From: Pseudomonas thermotolerans DSM 14292
GTDB taxonomy: Bacteria; Pseudomonadota; Gammaproteobacteria; Pseudomonadales; Pseudomonadaceae
Assembly (NCBI RefSeq): GCF_000364625.1
Contig: NZ_KB822599.1
Span: 246,663-310,662, forward strand
DNA length: 64,000 nucleotides
Direction: 5' to 3'
Under the pieces are notes generated by a model. The model did not search any database. It saw nothing but the letters and a program-made list of their open reading frames with translations, and was not told the DNA's origin. Both the position numbers and the translations under genes were made by a program. Below, one piece after another: positions 1 to 11,558 of this stretch (positions within the stretch are counted from its first letter, which is position 1; every line of letters begins with the position of its first letter).

Positions 1-1
1 C

Positions 2-487
2 TTCTCGGTGGGCGAGGAGGAGCTGCGCGGCATCGACACCAAGCCGCTGGTCGGCCACCTGGCCGCCTGGAACTACTTCCAGTCGGTGGACAACCCGGTC
101 AACAGCGAATTCGTCGAGAAATGGAAGGCCTACGCCAAGGCCAAGGGCCTGCCGAACGCCGACAAGGCGGTGACCAACGATCCGATGGAAGCCACCTACG
201 TGGGTATCCACATGTGGGCCCAGGCGGTCGAGAAGGCTGGCACCACCGAGGTCGACAAGGTCCGCGAGGCCCTCGCCGGACAGACCTTCGCCGCACCCTC
301 CGGCTACACCCTGACCATGGATGCCACCAACCACCACCTGCACAAGCCGGTGATGATCGGCGAGGTCCAGGAAGACGGTCAGTTCTCGGTGGTCTGGCAG
401 ACCGAGGGGCCGATCCGCGCCCAGCCGTGGAGCCCCTTCATCCCGGGTAACGAGAGCAAGCCGGAATACGCGGTGAAGTCGAACTGA
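2..487 (+). CDS. urtA: Urea ABC transporter substrate-binding protein UrtA, C-terminal part
   Basis: This is the last 161 codons of a gene that begins upstream of the window; the frame is open from base 2 and ends at TGA 485-487. The visible part has the closing lobe of a type I periplasmic binding protein, with segments such as NYFQSVD and EATYVGIHMWAQAVEKAG and a tail running into PWSPFIPGNESKPEYAVKSN. Its identity rests on this fold and on the four importer genes that follow. UrtA captures urea (or short amides) in the periplasm and delivers it to UrtBC. The signal peptide and the promoter are outside the window. Confidence 0.9.
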   Translation, partial: FSVGEEELRGIDTKPLVGHLAAWNYFQSVDNPVNSEFVEKWKAYAKAKGLPNADKAVTNDPMEATYVGIHMWAQAVEKAGTTEVDKVREALAGQTFAAPSGYTLTMDATNHHLHKPVMIGEVQEDGQFSVVWQTEGPIRAQPWSPFIPGNESKPEYAVKSN

Positions 488-505
488 GGCGCTGATGCCC
501 TCTCC

Positions 506-531
506 CCCCTCTCCCGCCTCCGGGAGAGGGG
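506..531 (+). other. Intercistronic hairpin between urtA and urtB
   Basis: Two perfect 11-base arms (506-516 and 521-531) with a 4-base loop form a GC-rich stem without a T-run. It sits between the abundant-type binding-protein gene and the first permease gene. A stem here commonly protects the urtA 3' end and reduces read-through; that role is inferred. Confidence 0.5.
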
Positions 532-634
532 CAGCGCGGCGCCCGGACGCCTCCTCGCCCCGCCCCGTCGGAAGACGGGCCGGGCCGAGGACGCCCCCGC
601 AGCCCCGCTTCCGCCCCAGCCGAAGGATCCTGCC

Positions 635-2206
635 ATGCCTGCCATCTACCCCTTCCTGCTGTCCCTGGCGCTGTTCCTGCTGCCGCTGACCAGCGAGGCC
701 GGCGAAGCCGCGGACTTCGCCGCCGCTAGCCCGGCGCGCCAGGCCCAGCTGCTGGAACACTGGGCCGCCACGCCCGACCCAACGCGCCAGCCGCTGCTCG
801 ACGCCCTGCAGCACGGCCGCCTGGCCGTGGACGGCGCCCGCCGGGCCTTCATCGAGCGGGACGGCCGCCTGGTCGCCGCGGAGGGCGACGCCCCGCCCGA
901 GGGCACGCCGAAGAAGCTGCGCCTGAACAACCGCCTGCGCGGTCTGCTGGCCACCGCCCAGGCCAGCCACCGACTGCTCGCCGAAGAGCCCGAGGTGCGC
1001 CTGGCAGCCGCCCGGGCCCTGCAGAAGAGCGCCCGCCCGGCCCAGCTATCGCTGCTCAACGCCAGTCTGGCCCGCGAATCGGACGCCGCGGTGCGCGACG
1101 CCCTGGCGCTGGCCCTGGCCAACCTGCAACTGGCCGATCCCGACCCGAAGATCCGCCTGGGCGCCGTACGCCTGCTCGGCGAGACCGGCGAGCCCCTGGC
1201 GCGCACCCGCCTGGAGGCCCTGCTCGCCCCGGATGCGGAACGCGACCCGACGGTGCGCACCGCCGCCGAGACCAGCCTGGCCCAGATCAAGCGCCGCCTG
1301 CTGTTCGGCGAGCTGCTCGGCCAGGCCTTCAGCGGCCTCTCCCTCGGCTCCATCCTGCTGCTCGCCGCCCTCGGCCTGGCCATCACCTTCGGCCTGCTCG
1401 GGGTGATCAACATGGCCCACGGCGAGATGCTGATGCTCGGCGCCTACGCCACCTACGTGGTGCAGCTGCTGTTCCAGCGCCATTTCCCTGAGGCCCTGGC
1501 GCTCTACCCACTGGCCGCCCTGCCGGTGGCCTTCCTGGCCACCGCCACGGTGGGCATGGCCCTGGAGCGCACGGTGATCCGCCACCTCTATGGCCGGCCG
1601 CTGGAGACCCTGCTGGCCACCTGGGGGATCAGCCTGATCCTCATCCAGCTGGTGCGCGTGCTGTTCGGCGCGCAGAACGTCGAGGTGGCCAACCCGGCCT
1701 GGCTGTCCGGCGGCGTGCAGGTGCTGCCCAACCTGGTGCTGCCCTGGAACCGCCTGGTGATCATCGCCTTCGCGCTGTTCGTGGTGGCCCTCACCTGGCT
1801 GCTGCTGAACCGGACCCGCCTGGGCCTCAACGTCCGTGCGGTGACCCAGAACCGCAACATGGCCGCCTGCTGCGGCGTGCCCACCGGCCGCGTGGACATG
1901 CTGGCCTTCGGCCTCGGCTCGGGCATCGCCGGGCTGGGTGGCGTGGCCCTCAGCCAGATCGGCAACGTCGGCCCGGACCTCGGCCAGAGCTACATCATCG
2001 ACTCCTTCCTGGTGGTGGTGCTCGGCGGCGTCGGCCAGTTGGCCGGCAGCGTGCTGGCGGCCTTCGGCCTGGGCGTCGCCAACAAGATCCTCGAACCGCA
2101 GATCGGCGCCGTGCTGGGCAAGATCCTGATCCTCGCGCTGATCATCCTGTTCATCCAGAAACGTCCGCAGGGCCTGTTCGCCCTCAAGGGACGGGTGCTC
2201 GACTGA
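635..2206 (+). CDS. urtB: Urea ABC transporter permease UrtB
   Basis: A 523-residue LivH-type inner-membrane permease that forms half of the urea channel with UrtC. Residues 1-22 look like a signal peptide (hydrophobic PFLLSLALFLLPL, then SEAGEA). Residues about 90-220 are alanine- and leucine-rich helical repeats resembling HEAT repeats (for example EVRLAAARAL and KIRLGAVRLLGETGEP). The membrane domain begins near residue 230 with the family motif GLLGVINMAHGEMLMLGAY. The extra periplasmic-side domain is why it is far longer than ordinary LivH (about 300 residues). The ATG follows AAGGAT at a good distance, and the stop TGA overlaps the urtC start. Confidence 0.93.
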   Translation: MPAIYPFLLSLALFLLPLTSEAGEAADFAAASPARQAQLLEHWAATPDPTRQPLLDALQHGRLAVDGARRAFIERDGRLVAAEGDAPPEGTPKKLRLNNRLRGLLATAQASHRLLAEEPEVRLAAARALQKSARPAQLSLLNASLARESDAAVRDALALALANLQLADPDPKIRLGAVRLLGETGEPLARTRLEALLAPDAERDPTVRTAAETSLAQIKRRLLFGELLGQAFSGLSLGSILLLAALGLAITFGLLGVINMAHGEMLMLGAYATYVVQLLFQRHFPEALALYPLAALPVAFLATATVGMALERTVIRHLYGRPLETLLATWGISLILIQLVRVLFGAQNVEVANPAWLSGGVQVLPNLVLPWNRLVIIAFALFVVALTWLLLNRTRLGLNVRAVTQNRNMAACCGVPTGRVDMLAFGLGSGIAGLGGVALSQIGNVGPDLGQSYIIDSFLVVVLGGVGQLAGSVLAAFGLGVANKILEPQIGAVLGKILILALIILFIQKRPQGLFALKGRVLD

Positions 2207-3281
2207 TGACTCGACCGATCTCCATCACCCTGCTGGCCAAGGCCGGGCCGCACCTCGGCCGCGGCCTGGGCGCGCTGGCGCTCGCCGTGCTGCTGGCCCT
2301 GCCGCTGCTGCACCTGCTGCCGGCGGAGCACGCCCTGCACGTCTCCGCCTACACCCTGACCCTGGTCGGCAAGATCCTCTGCTACGCGGTGGTCGCCCTG
2401 GCCCTGGACCTGGTGTGGGGCTACGCCGGCCTGCTGTCCCTCGGCCACGGCCTGTTCTTCGCCCTCGGCGGCTACGCCATGGGCATGTACCTGATGCGCC
2501 AGGCGGCCGGCGACGGCCTGCCGGCGTTCATGAGCTTCCTGGCCTGGAGCGAACTGCCCTGGTACTGGTACGGCACCTCCAGCTTCCTCTGGTGCCTGGC
2601 CCTGGTGGTGCTGGCGCCGGGCCTGCTGGCCCTGGCGTTCGGCTTCTTCGCCTTCCGCTCGCGGATCAAGGGCGTGTACTTCTCGATCATGACCCAGGCG
2701 CTGACCTTCGCCGCCATGCTGCTGTTCTTCCGCAACGAGACCGGCTTCGGCGGCAACAACGGCTTCACCGACTTCCGCACCCTCCTCGGCTTCGAGATCA
2801 CCGCGCCGGGCACCCGCGCGGCGCTGTTCCTCTGCAGCCTGGCGCTGCTGGTCGGCAGCCTGCTGCTCGGCTGGAGGCTGGCCCACAGCAAGTTCGGCCG
2901 GGTGCTCACAGCCCTGCGCGATGCCGAGAACCGCCTGATGTTCTGCGGCTACGACCCGCGCGGCTACAAGCTGTTCGTCTGGGTGCTGTCCGCCGTGCTC
3001 TGCGGCCTGGCCGGGGCGCTGTACGTGCCGCAGGTGGGGATCATCAACCCCAGCGAGATGGCTCCCACCCAGTCCATCGAGGCGGCCATCTGGGTCGCTC
3101 TGGGCGGCCGCGGCACCCTGCTCGGCGCACTGCTCGGCGCCGGCCTGGTGAACGGCGCGAAGAGCTGGTTCACCGTGGCCTTCCCCGAATACTGGCTGTT
3201 CTTCCTCGGCGCCCTGTTCATCGTCGCCACCCTGTTCCTGCCGAAGGGCGTGATCGGCCTGCTCGGCAAGGGAGACAAGTC

Positions 3282-3285
<4 letters not shown>
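2206..3285 (+). CDS. urtC: Urea ABC transporter permease UrtC
   Basis: A 359-residue LivM-type permease with about ten hydrophobic segments and the family stretches LDLVWGYAGLLSLGHGLFFALGG and KSWFTVAFPEYWLFFLGALF. It pairs with UrtB to form the transmembrane path for urea. Its ATG overlaps the urtB stop (TGATG), so the two are translationally coupled. Its own stop overlaps the urtD ATG in the same way, giving a tight urtBCD unit. Confidence 0.93.
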
Positions 3286-4133
<848 letters not shown>

Positions 4134-4200
4134 ACCGGCCCTTGCCCCGCCCGCGGCGCGCATCTCCCGGGCGCGGAAGCGGGGCCGGGGATGAGGGCAC
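4134..4200 (+). other. GC-rich inverted repeat between urtD and urtE
   Basis: The gap after urtD contains complementary GC-rich arms (CCCCGC on the left, GCGGGG on the right, plus flanking pairs) that can fold into a strong stem. There is no T-run, so it is more likely an mRNA-processing or attenuating stem than a full terminator. Exact pairing limits are approximate. Confidence 0.3.
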
Positions 4201-4222
4201 CGGGCATTCACGAGGCACAGCC

Positions 4223-4921
4223 ATGCTAGAAGTCCAGCAGCTTCACCAATACTACGGCGGCAGCCACATCCTCCGCGGCCTGTCCTTCCAGGCCAGGGTC
4301 GGCGAGGTCACCTGCCTGCTCGGCCGCAACGGGGTGGGCAAAACCACCCTGCTCAAGTGCCTGATGGGCCTGATCCCCGCTCGCGAGGGCGAGGTGCGCT
4401 GGGAAGGCCGGCCCATCACCCATGCCAAGCCACACCAGCGCGTCCAGGCCGGCATCGCCTACGTGCCCCAGGGCCGCGAGATCTTCCCGCGCCTCTCCGT
4501 CGAGGAGAACCTGCTGATGGGCCTGTCGCGCTTCCCCGCCCGCGAGGCGCGGACGGTACCTTCGTTCATCTACGAGCTGTTCCCGGTGCTGCAGGAAATG
4601 AAGCACCGCCGCGGCGGCGACCTCTCCGGCGGCCAGCAGCAACAGCTGGCCATCGGCCGCGCTCTGGCCAGCCGCCCGCGCCTGCTGATCCTCGACGAGC
4701 CCACCGAGGGCATCCAGCCCTCGGTGATCAAGGAAATCGGCGTGGTGATCCGCAAGCTCGCCGCGCGCGGCGACATGGCCATCCTGCTGGTCGAGCAGTT
4801 CTACGATTTCGCCGCCGAACTGGCCGACCACTACCTGGTGATGAGCCGCGGCGAGATCGTCCAGCAGGGCCGTGGCGCGGACATGGAGGCCGAGGGCGTG
4901 CGCGGCCTGGTGGCGATCTGA
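4223..4921 (+). CDS. urtE: Urea ABC transporter ATPase UrtE
   Basis: A 232-residue LivF-type ATPase: Walker [10 protein letters not shown] near residue 35, signature [15 protein letters not shown], Walker [15 protein letters not shown], and the switch histidine context replaced by [11 protein letters not shown], as is usual in this subfamily. The ATG at 4223 is chosen because translation from it begins with [17 protein letters not shown], the standard family start. The open frame continues upstream to 4130 through low-complexity intergenic sequence. It is the last gene of the transporter set. Confidence 0.92.
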   Translation: MLEVQQLHQYYGGSHILRGLSFQARVGEVTCLLGRNGVGKTTLLKCLMGLIPAREGEVRWEGRPITHAKPHQRVQAGIAYVPQGREIFPRLSVEENLLMGLSRFPAREARTVPSFIYELFPVLQEMKHRRGGDLSGGQQQQLAIGRALASRPRLLILDEPTEGIQPSVIKEIGVVIRKLAARGDMAILLVEQFYDFAAELADHYLVMSRGEIVQQGRGADMEAEGVRGLVAI

Positions 4922-4953
4922 GCCAGCCCGCCCCGACCGGCGCAGGCACTGCA

Positions 4954-4969
4954 GGGCACGCCTCTTGCT
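4954..4969 (+). promoter_or_regulatory. Sigma-54 type -24/-12 promoter for the urease operon
   Basis: The element reads GGGCACGCCTCTTGCT: GG at 4955-4956, exactly ten bases, then GC at 4967-4968. This matches the sigma-54 consensus TGGCACG-N4-TTGC at all but the first base. It lies about 40 bp before ureD, predicting a start of transcription near 4980 and nitrogen-controlled expression. An NtrC site was not clearly found nearby; it may lie in urtE. Confidence 0.65.
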
Positions 4970-5009
4970 TTGGCCAGGAGGTCAACTTTCCCTGGATGCC
5001 TACAGCCAC

Positions 5010-5846
5010 ATGACCCTGCCCGCCGCCCTGTTCACCCCGAGCTGGCACGCCGAGCTGGAGCTGGCCTATGCCCTGCTGGACGGCCGCACCACACCGGTGC
5101 AGCGCCGCCACCTGGGCCCACTTCGGGTGCAGAAGCACCTGCATCCGGAAGGCCCGGGAGTCTGCCAGCACATCGTCGTCCACCCGCCGGGCGGCATCGC
5201 CGGCGGCGACAGCCTGGCGATCGGCGTGCGGGTCGGCGCCGGAGCCTGGGCCCAGCTGACCAGCCCGGGCGCCGCCAAGTGGTACCGCGCCGCGACCCCG
5301 GCCCAGCAAGGCATCGAGCTGCAGGTGGAAGACGGCGCGACCCTGGAATGGCTGCCCCAGGAAACCATCCTCTACGCCGGCGCCCTGGCCAGTCTCGACA
5401 CCCGCATCGAGCTGCGCGGCAGCGCCCGGCTGTTCTACTGGGACCTGGTGGCCCTCGGCCGCCCGGCCGCCGGCGAGCGCTTCGCCAGCGGCCAGTATCG
5501 CGCCCGCCTGGACATCCGCCGCGACGGCCGCCCGCTGTGGCACGAGCGGCAGCGCATCGACGGCGGCGACGGCCTGCTCGACTCGCCCATCGGCCTGGCC
5601 GGGCAGCCGGTGTTCGCCACTCTGCTGGCCAGCGGCGAGCCCGACGCCGAGCTGCTGGAACGCTGCCGGGACCTGCGGGTCGCCGGAGTGCGCGGCGACC
5701 TCAGCCAGCTGCCCGGCCTGCTGGTCGGCCGCTGCCTGGCCAGCGAGGCACTGCACGCCCGCGCCTGGCTGATCGAACTCTGGCGCCTGCTGCGCCCGGC
5801 TCTGCTCGGCCGCCCCGCGCTGCCGCCGCGGATCTGGAACACCTAG
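5010..5846 (+). CDS. ureD: Urease accessory protein UreD
   Basis: A 278-residue scaffold protein that binds apo-urease and, with UreF and UreG, delivers nickel and CO2 to the active site. Family landmarks are [32 protein letters not shown] and [11 protein letters not shown]. The ATG at 5010 aligns with the usual start ([21 protein letters not shown]). It lacks a close Shine-Dalgarno. A strong AGGAGG at 4976-4981 lies 28 bases upstream and instead precedes a five-codon frame (4996-5013) whose TGA overlaps the ureD ATG. First gene of ureD-ureA-GNAT-ureB-ureC. Confidence 0.92.
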   Translation: MTLPAALFTPSWHAELELAYALLDGRTTPVQRRHLGPLRVQKHLHPEGPGVCQHIVVHPPGGIAGGDSLAIGVRVGAGAWAQLTSPGAAKWYRAATPAQQGIELQVEDGATLEWLPQETILYAGALASLDTRIELRGSARLFYWDLVALGRPAAGERFASGQYRARLDIRRDGRPLWHERQRIDGGDGLLDSPIGLAGQPVFATLLASGEPDAELLERCRDLRVAGVRGDLSQLPGLLVGRCLASEALHARAWLIELWRLLRPALLGRPALPPRIWNT

Positions 5847-5875
5847 GGCAACCGCTCACCCATTCGGAGCAAGCG

Positions 5876-6178
5876 ATGGACCTCACCCCCCGCGAGAAAG
5901 ACAAGCTGCTGATCTTCACCGCCGGTCTGGTGGCCGAGCGCCGCCTGGCCCGCGGCCTCAGGCTGAACTACCCGGAAGCCGTGGCCTACATCTCCGCCGC
6001 CCTCCTGGAGGGCGCCCGCGACGGCCGCACGGTGGCCGAGCTGATGCACTACGGCACCACCCTGCTGACCCGCGAGCAGGTGATGGAGGGCGTGCCGGAG
6101 ATGATCCCGGAGATCCAGATCGAGGCCACCTTCCCGGACGGCACCAAGCTGGTGACCGTCCACCAGCCGATCGCCTGA
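5876..6178 (+). CDS. ureA: Urease gamma subunit UreA
   Basis: A 100-residue protein, exactly the usual gamma-subunit length, starting [23 protein letters not shown] and containing [16 protein letters not shown] and [21 protein letters not shown]. It forms part of the (UreABC)3 urease that hydrolyses urea to ammonia and carbamate in the cytoplasm. It is separate from the beta subunit, as usual in proteobacteria. The start follows CGGAGCAAGCG with a normal ribosome-binding spacing. It ends three bases before the next gene. Confidence 0.96.
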   Translation: MDLTPREKDKLLIFTAGLVAERRLARGLRLNYPEAVAYISAALLEGARDGRTVAELMHYGTTLLTREQVMEGVPEMIPEIQIEATFPDGTKLVTVHQPIA

Positions 6179-6181
6179 GCC

Positions 6182-6700
6182 ATGGACTACCGGATCCGCA
6201 CCGCCGGCGAAGCCGATCTGCCCGGCATCCTGGCCATCCACAACGACGCGGTGGCGCACACCACGGCGATCTGGAACGAGACGCCCACGGACCTCGCCGA
6301 GCGCCGTGCCTGGCTGCACGAACGCACAGCCGCCGGCTTCCCGGTGCAGGTCGCGGTGGATGCGGCCGGCGCAGTGCTCGGCTACGCCAGTTACGGCCCC
6401 TGGCGGCCCCACGAGGGCTACCGGCACACCGTCGAGCACTCGGTCTACGTACGCGACGGAGTGCGCGGCCGGGGGATCGGCAAGGCGCTGCTGCAGGCGC
6501 TGATCGACCACGCTCGGGACGCCGGCCTGCACGTCATGGTCGGCGCCATCGAGTCGGGCAACGCCGCCTCGATCCGCCTGCACCAGCGCCTCGGCTTCAC
6601 CATCACCGGGCAGATGCCCCAGGTCGGCCGCAAGTTCGGCCGCTGGCTGGACCTGACCTTCATGCAGCTGATCCTCACCCCCGAACGGAGTGCCCCATGA
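6182..6700 (+). CDS. GNAT N-acetyltransferase (phosphinothricin/methionine sulfone acetyltransferase type)
   Basis: A 172-residue GNAT enzyme embedded between ureA and ureB. The acetyl-CoA binding motif A is [17 protein letters not shown], and [23 protein letters not shown] is the typical segment of the PAT/MddA/Pita group, which acetylates L-phosphinothricin, methionine sulfoximine or methionine sulfone. Its stop overlaps the ureB ATG (CCATGA), so it is coupled to the urease genes. The P. aeruginosa urease operon has, as far as I recall, the same insertion (PA4866). Which toxic amino acid it handles here cannot be told from sequence. Confidence 0.85.
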   Translation: MDYRIRTAGEADLPGILAIHNDAVAHTTAIWNETPTDLAERRAWLHERTAAGFPVQVAVDAAGAVLGYASYGPWRPHEGYRHTVEHSVYVRDGVRGRGIGKALLQALIDHARDAGLHVMVGAIESGNAASIRLHQRLGFTITGQMPQVGRKFGRWLDLTFMQLILTPERSAP

Positions 6701-7002
6701 TCCCCGGCGAATACCGCATTGCCGACGGCGAGATCGAGCTCAACGCCGGTCGCCGCACCCTCAAACTCAGCGTAGCCAACCGCGGCGACCGACCGATCCA
6801 GGTCGGCTCGCACTACCACTTCTTCGAGACCAACGACGCCCTCGACTTCGACCGCGCCGCCGCCCGAGGCATGCGCCTGAACATCCCGGCCGGCACCGCA
6901 GTGCGCTTCGAGCCGGGACAGAGCCGCGAGGTGGAACTGGTGGAGATCGCCGGCCTGCGCCGCGTCTACGGCTTCGCCGGCCGGGTGATGGGCGAGCTGT
7001 GA
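6697..7002 (+). CDS. ureB: Urease beta subunit UreB
   Basis: A 101-residue protein starting [19 protein letters not shown], with the invariant region [17 protein letters not shown] and [18 protein letters not shown]. It is the beta subunit of the three-chain bacterial urease. The ATG overlaps the acetyltransferase stop by four bases, indicating coupled translation. A 93-base gap with a possible stem then separates it from ureC. Confidence 0.96.
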   Translation: MIPGEYRIADGEIELNAGRRTLKLSVANRGDRPIQVGSHYHFFETNDALDFDRAAARGMRLNIPAGTAVRFEPGQSREVELVEIAGLRRVYGFAGRVMGEL

Positions 7003-7095
7003 ACGACGGCCCTCGGCAAAGGGCATGACCCGCGCCCTACGGAACCTCTGGACAACCACCCCTAGCGTGACCGCAGAACCACAAGGAACCGCCCC

Positions 7096-8796
<1,701 letters not shown>

Positions 8797-8924
8797 GGCC
8801 CCGGTCGCGGCCGGCGGCCGGGAATGCGAACCAGGCCCGCCGGCATTCGACCAATAGCCAATGCCGCCGCCTGGCGGCGCGGCGTACAACCGCGCTTGTC
8901 CAACAAGAACAACAGGGACAAGCC

Positions 8925-10172
8925 ATGAAACGACTGACTGCCGCCCTCCTGTTGTGGCTCGGCATCAGCGCCTGCGTGCAGGCTGCCGAGCCCATCACGC
9001 TGGGCCTCAACTACCCGCGTACCGGAAGCTACAAGGAAGAGGGCCTGGCGCAGATGCGCGGCGCGCTGCTGGCCATCGACGAGCTCAACGCCCGGGGCGG
9101 CGTGCTCGGCCGGCCGCTGCGCCTGGCCAGCTACGACAGCGGCTCCAGCATCGACAAGGCGCTGCGCAACGTCGACCGTCTGGCCCAGGAAGGCGCCGCC
9201 ATGCTGTTCGGCGGCGCCTCCAGCGCCATCGCCATCGCCGCCGGCAAGCGCGCCCGCGAGCACGGCCTGCTGTACTTCGGCACCCTCACCTACTCCAACG
9301 ACACCACCGGCAAGGACGGCCACCGCTACATGTTCCGCGAGAGCAACAACGCCTGGATGAGCGCCCGGGTGCTCGGCGAATACCTGGCGGAACGCTTCCC
9401 GAACCAGCGCTACTTCTACGTCACCTCCGACTACACCTGGGGACACACCACCGAGACCTCGCTGCGCCAGACCACCGGCAGCCAAGACGTCGCCCGCCAT
9501 CCCGGGGTGCGCGTACCCTTCCCCGGCGCCCGCCTGGCCGACTACCGCGACGCCCTCACCCAGGCCGCCGCCAGCGACGCGCAGATCCTCGCCCTGGTGC
9601 TGTTCGGCGAGGACCTGGTGCGCGCCATGCGCATCGCCAACGACCTCGGCCTGACCCGGCGCATGCAGGTGGTGGTGCCCAACCTCACCCTGCACATGGT
9701 CGAGCAGGCCGGGCCGCAGTTGATGGAAGGAGTGATCGGCACCGAGCCCTGGACCTGGCGGGTCCCGGAGCTGGAACGCAGCGAGCGCGGCCAGGCCTTC
9801 GTCGCCGCCTTCGTCGAGCGCTACCAGAGCTACCCGTCCAGCTCGGCGGCCTCCGCCTACAGCATCGTCTACCAGTGGGCGGACGCCGTGCAGCGGGCCC
9901 GCAGCCTGGACAGCGAGGCGCTGATCCGCGCCCTGGAGGGCCACCGCTACCGCCTGCTCAAGGGCGAGCAGGAATGGCGCGCCTTCGACCACCAGAACGT
10001 CCAGCGGGTCTACGCGGTGCGCGTCAAGCCGCGCGCCGAGGTGCTCAAGGACCCGCTCAAGCAGGACTACTTCGAGATCGTTCATCAGTTGGACGGCGAG
10101 CAGGCCGCGCCCAGCCTGCCGGAATGGCAGGCCGAGCGGCGCGCCGCCGGGCAGCCGCCGCGACTGCTGTAG
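8925..10172 (+). CDS. Periplasmic substrate-binding protein, branched-chain amino acid/amide type
   Basis: A 415-residue type I periplasmic binding protein with a clear signal peptide (MKRLTAALLLWLGISACVQA, cut before AEPITLGLNYP). The mature part begins with the typical phrase NYPRTGSYKEEGLAQMRGALLAIDELNARGGVLGRPL. It is of the same fold class as UrtA but not a copy of it, and no permease or ATPase genes adjoin. Position after ureC suggests it binds urea, an amide or an amino acid and either borrows UrtBCDE or acts in sensing; both ideas are inference. The ATG at 8925 is fixed by the signal peptide; a longer frame upstream is antisense-free read-in from ureC. Confidence 0.8.
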   Translation: MKRLTAALLLWLGISACVQAAEPITLGLNYPRTGSYKEEGLAQMRGALLAIDELNARGGVLGRPLRLASYDSGSSIDKALRNVDRLAQEGAAMLFGGASSAIAIAAGKRAREHGLLYFGTLTYSNDTTGKDGHRYMFRESNNAWMSARVLGEYLAERFPNQRYFYVTSDYTWGHTTETSLRQTTGSQDVARHPGVRVPFPGARLADYRDALTQAAASDAQILALVLFGEDLVRAMRIANDLGLTRRMQVVVPNLTLHMVEQAGPQLMEGVIGTEPWTWRVPELERSERGQAFVAAFVERYQSYPSSSAASAYSIVYQWADAVQRARSLDSEALIRALEGHRYRLLKGEQEWRAFDHQNVQRVYAVRVKPRAEVLKDPLKQDYFEIVHQLDGEQAAPSLPEWQAERRAAGQPPRLL

Positions 10173-10259
10173 CCATTCGACCGGCGCGCGGTGCGGCGGG
10201 CTGAAAGCGCCGCGCCGCTCGCGTACACTGCGCGGCCGTTTTTGCTCCGGAGCCGCGCC

Positions 10260-11525
10260 ATGCCCCTCGCCCAGCCCGCCAATGCCCTCGGTATCGATTT
10301 CGGCACCTCCAACTCCACGGTCGGCTGGTGGCGGCCGGACGTCGAGCCGCTGATCGCCCTGGAGGAAGGCAGGCCCACCCTGCCCTCGGTGGTGTTCTTC
10401 AACAACGAGGAACGCCGCCCGGTGTACGGCCGCCAGGCCCTGCGCGAATATCTGGACGGCTACGAGGGACGGCTGATGCGCTCGCTGAAGAGCCTGCTCG
10501 GCTCCAGCCTGCTGAAAAGCGAGACCACGGTGCTGGGCAGCGCCCTGCCGTTCAAGGAGCTGCTGCGCCTGTTCCTCGGTCAGCTCAAGAGCCGTGCCGA
10601 GGCAGCCGCCGAGCGCAGCTTCGAGCAGGTGGTGCTGGGCCGCCCGGTGTTCTTCGTCGACGACGATCCGGAGGCCGATCGCCAGACCCAGGACACCCTG
10701 GCGGAAGTGGCCGGCAAGCTCGGCTTCAAGGACGTCTCCTTCCAGTATGAACCGCTCGCCGCGGCCTTCGACTACGAGCGCGGCATCGACCGCGAGGAGC
10801 TGGTGCTGATCGTCGACATCGGCGGCGGCACCTCGGACTTCTCCCTGGTGCGCCTGGCCCCCGAGCGCCGCGCCCTGGCCGACCGCGCGACGGACATCCT
10901 GGCCACTGGCGGCGTGCACATCGGCGGCACCGACTTCGACAAGCAGCTGTCCCTGCACGGGGTGATGTCGCTGTTCGGCTACGGCAGCCGGATGAAGAGC
11001 GAGGCGCCCATGCCCACCAGCTTCCACCTGAACCTGGCTACCTGGCACACCATCAATGCGGTGTACGCCCAGAAGTCCCGTCTGGCCCTGCAGAATATGC
11101 GCTACGACGCCGCCGACACCACGGGCATCGACCGCCTGTTCCGGCTCATCGAGCAGCGGGCCGGGCACTGGCTGGCGATCCAGGTGGAAGACAGCAAGAT
11201 CGCCCTGACCGAGGTCGAACGCTGCCGCATCGACCTGGCGCGCATCGAGCCCGGGCTCGCCGCCGAGCTGGACAGGGCGCTGTTCGACACGGCCATCGCC
11301 CCGCTGCTGGAGCGCATCCGCGCCAGCGTGCAGCGCCTGCTGGCGGATGCCGGGCTGCGCGGCGAGCAGGTCGACACCCTGTTCTTCACCGGTGGCTCCA
11401 GCGGCGTCCCAGCCCTGCGCCAGAACGTCGCCGCCCTGCTGCCGCAGGCCCGCGCGGTGGAAGGCAACCGCTTCGGCGGCATCGGCAGCGGCCTGGCGAT
11501 CGAGGCCAAGAAGCGCTACGGCTAG
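10260..11525 (+). CDS. Hsp70-family chaperone, YegD type
   Basis: A 421-residue actin-fold ATPase of the short Hsp70 group related to E. coli YegD. Phosphate-1 motif is GIDFGTSNSTVGWW at the N-terminus, phosphate-2 is VDIGGGTSDFSLVRL near residue 180, and the adenosine motif is FFTGGSSGVPALR near residue 380. It stops soon after the nucleotide-binding domain and has no DnaK-type substrate-binding domain, so its client handling is unknown. A possible sigma-70 promoter (CTGAAA, 17 bases, TACACT at 10224-10229) lies just before the start. Confidence 0.88.
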   Translation: MPLAQPANALGIDFGTSNSTVGWWRPDVEPLIALEEGRPTLPSVVFFNNEERRPVYGRQALREYLDGYEGRLMRSLKSLLGSSLLKSETTVLGSALPFKELLRLFLGQLKSRAEAAAERSFEQVVLGRPVFFVDDDPEADRQTQDTLAEVAGKLGFKDVSFQYEPLAAAFDYERGIDREELVLIVDIGGGTSDFSLVRLAPERRALADRATDILATGGVHIGGTDFDKQLSLHGVMSLFGYGSRMKSEAPMPTSFHLNLATWHTINAVYAQKSRLALQNMRYDAADTTGIDRLFRLIEQRAGHWLAIQVEDSKIALTEVERCRIDLARIEPGLAAELDRALFDTAIAPLLERIRASVQRLLADAGLRGEQVDTLFFTGGSSGVPALRQNVAALLPQARAVEGNRFGGIGSGLAIEAKKRYG

Positions 11526-11558
11526 GAGCGGAAGAAGAATCGGGAAGGCAACGACGCC

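Noticed and set aside
506..531. Full intrinsic terminator between urtA and urtB
   Set aside because: The stem is strong but no T-run follows on either strand, so it was listed only as an intercistronic hairpin.
4820..4850. Possible NtrC site in urtE upstream of the ureD promoter (CCACTACCTGGTGA)
   Set aside because: Spacing between half-sites is two rather than three bases and the sequence is constrained by coding, so it was not listed as a site.
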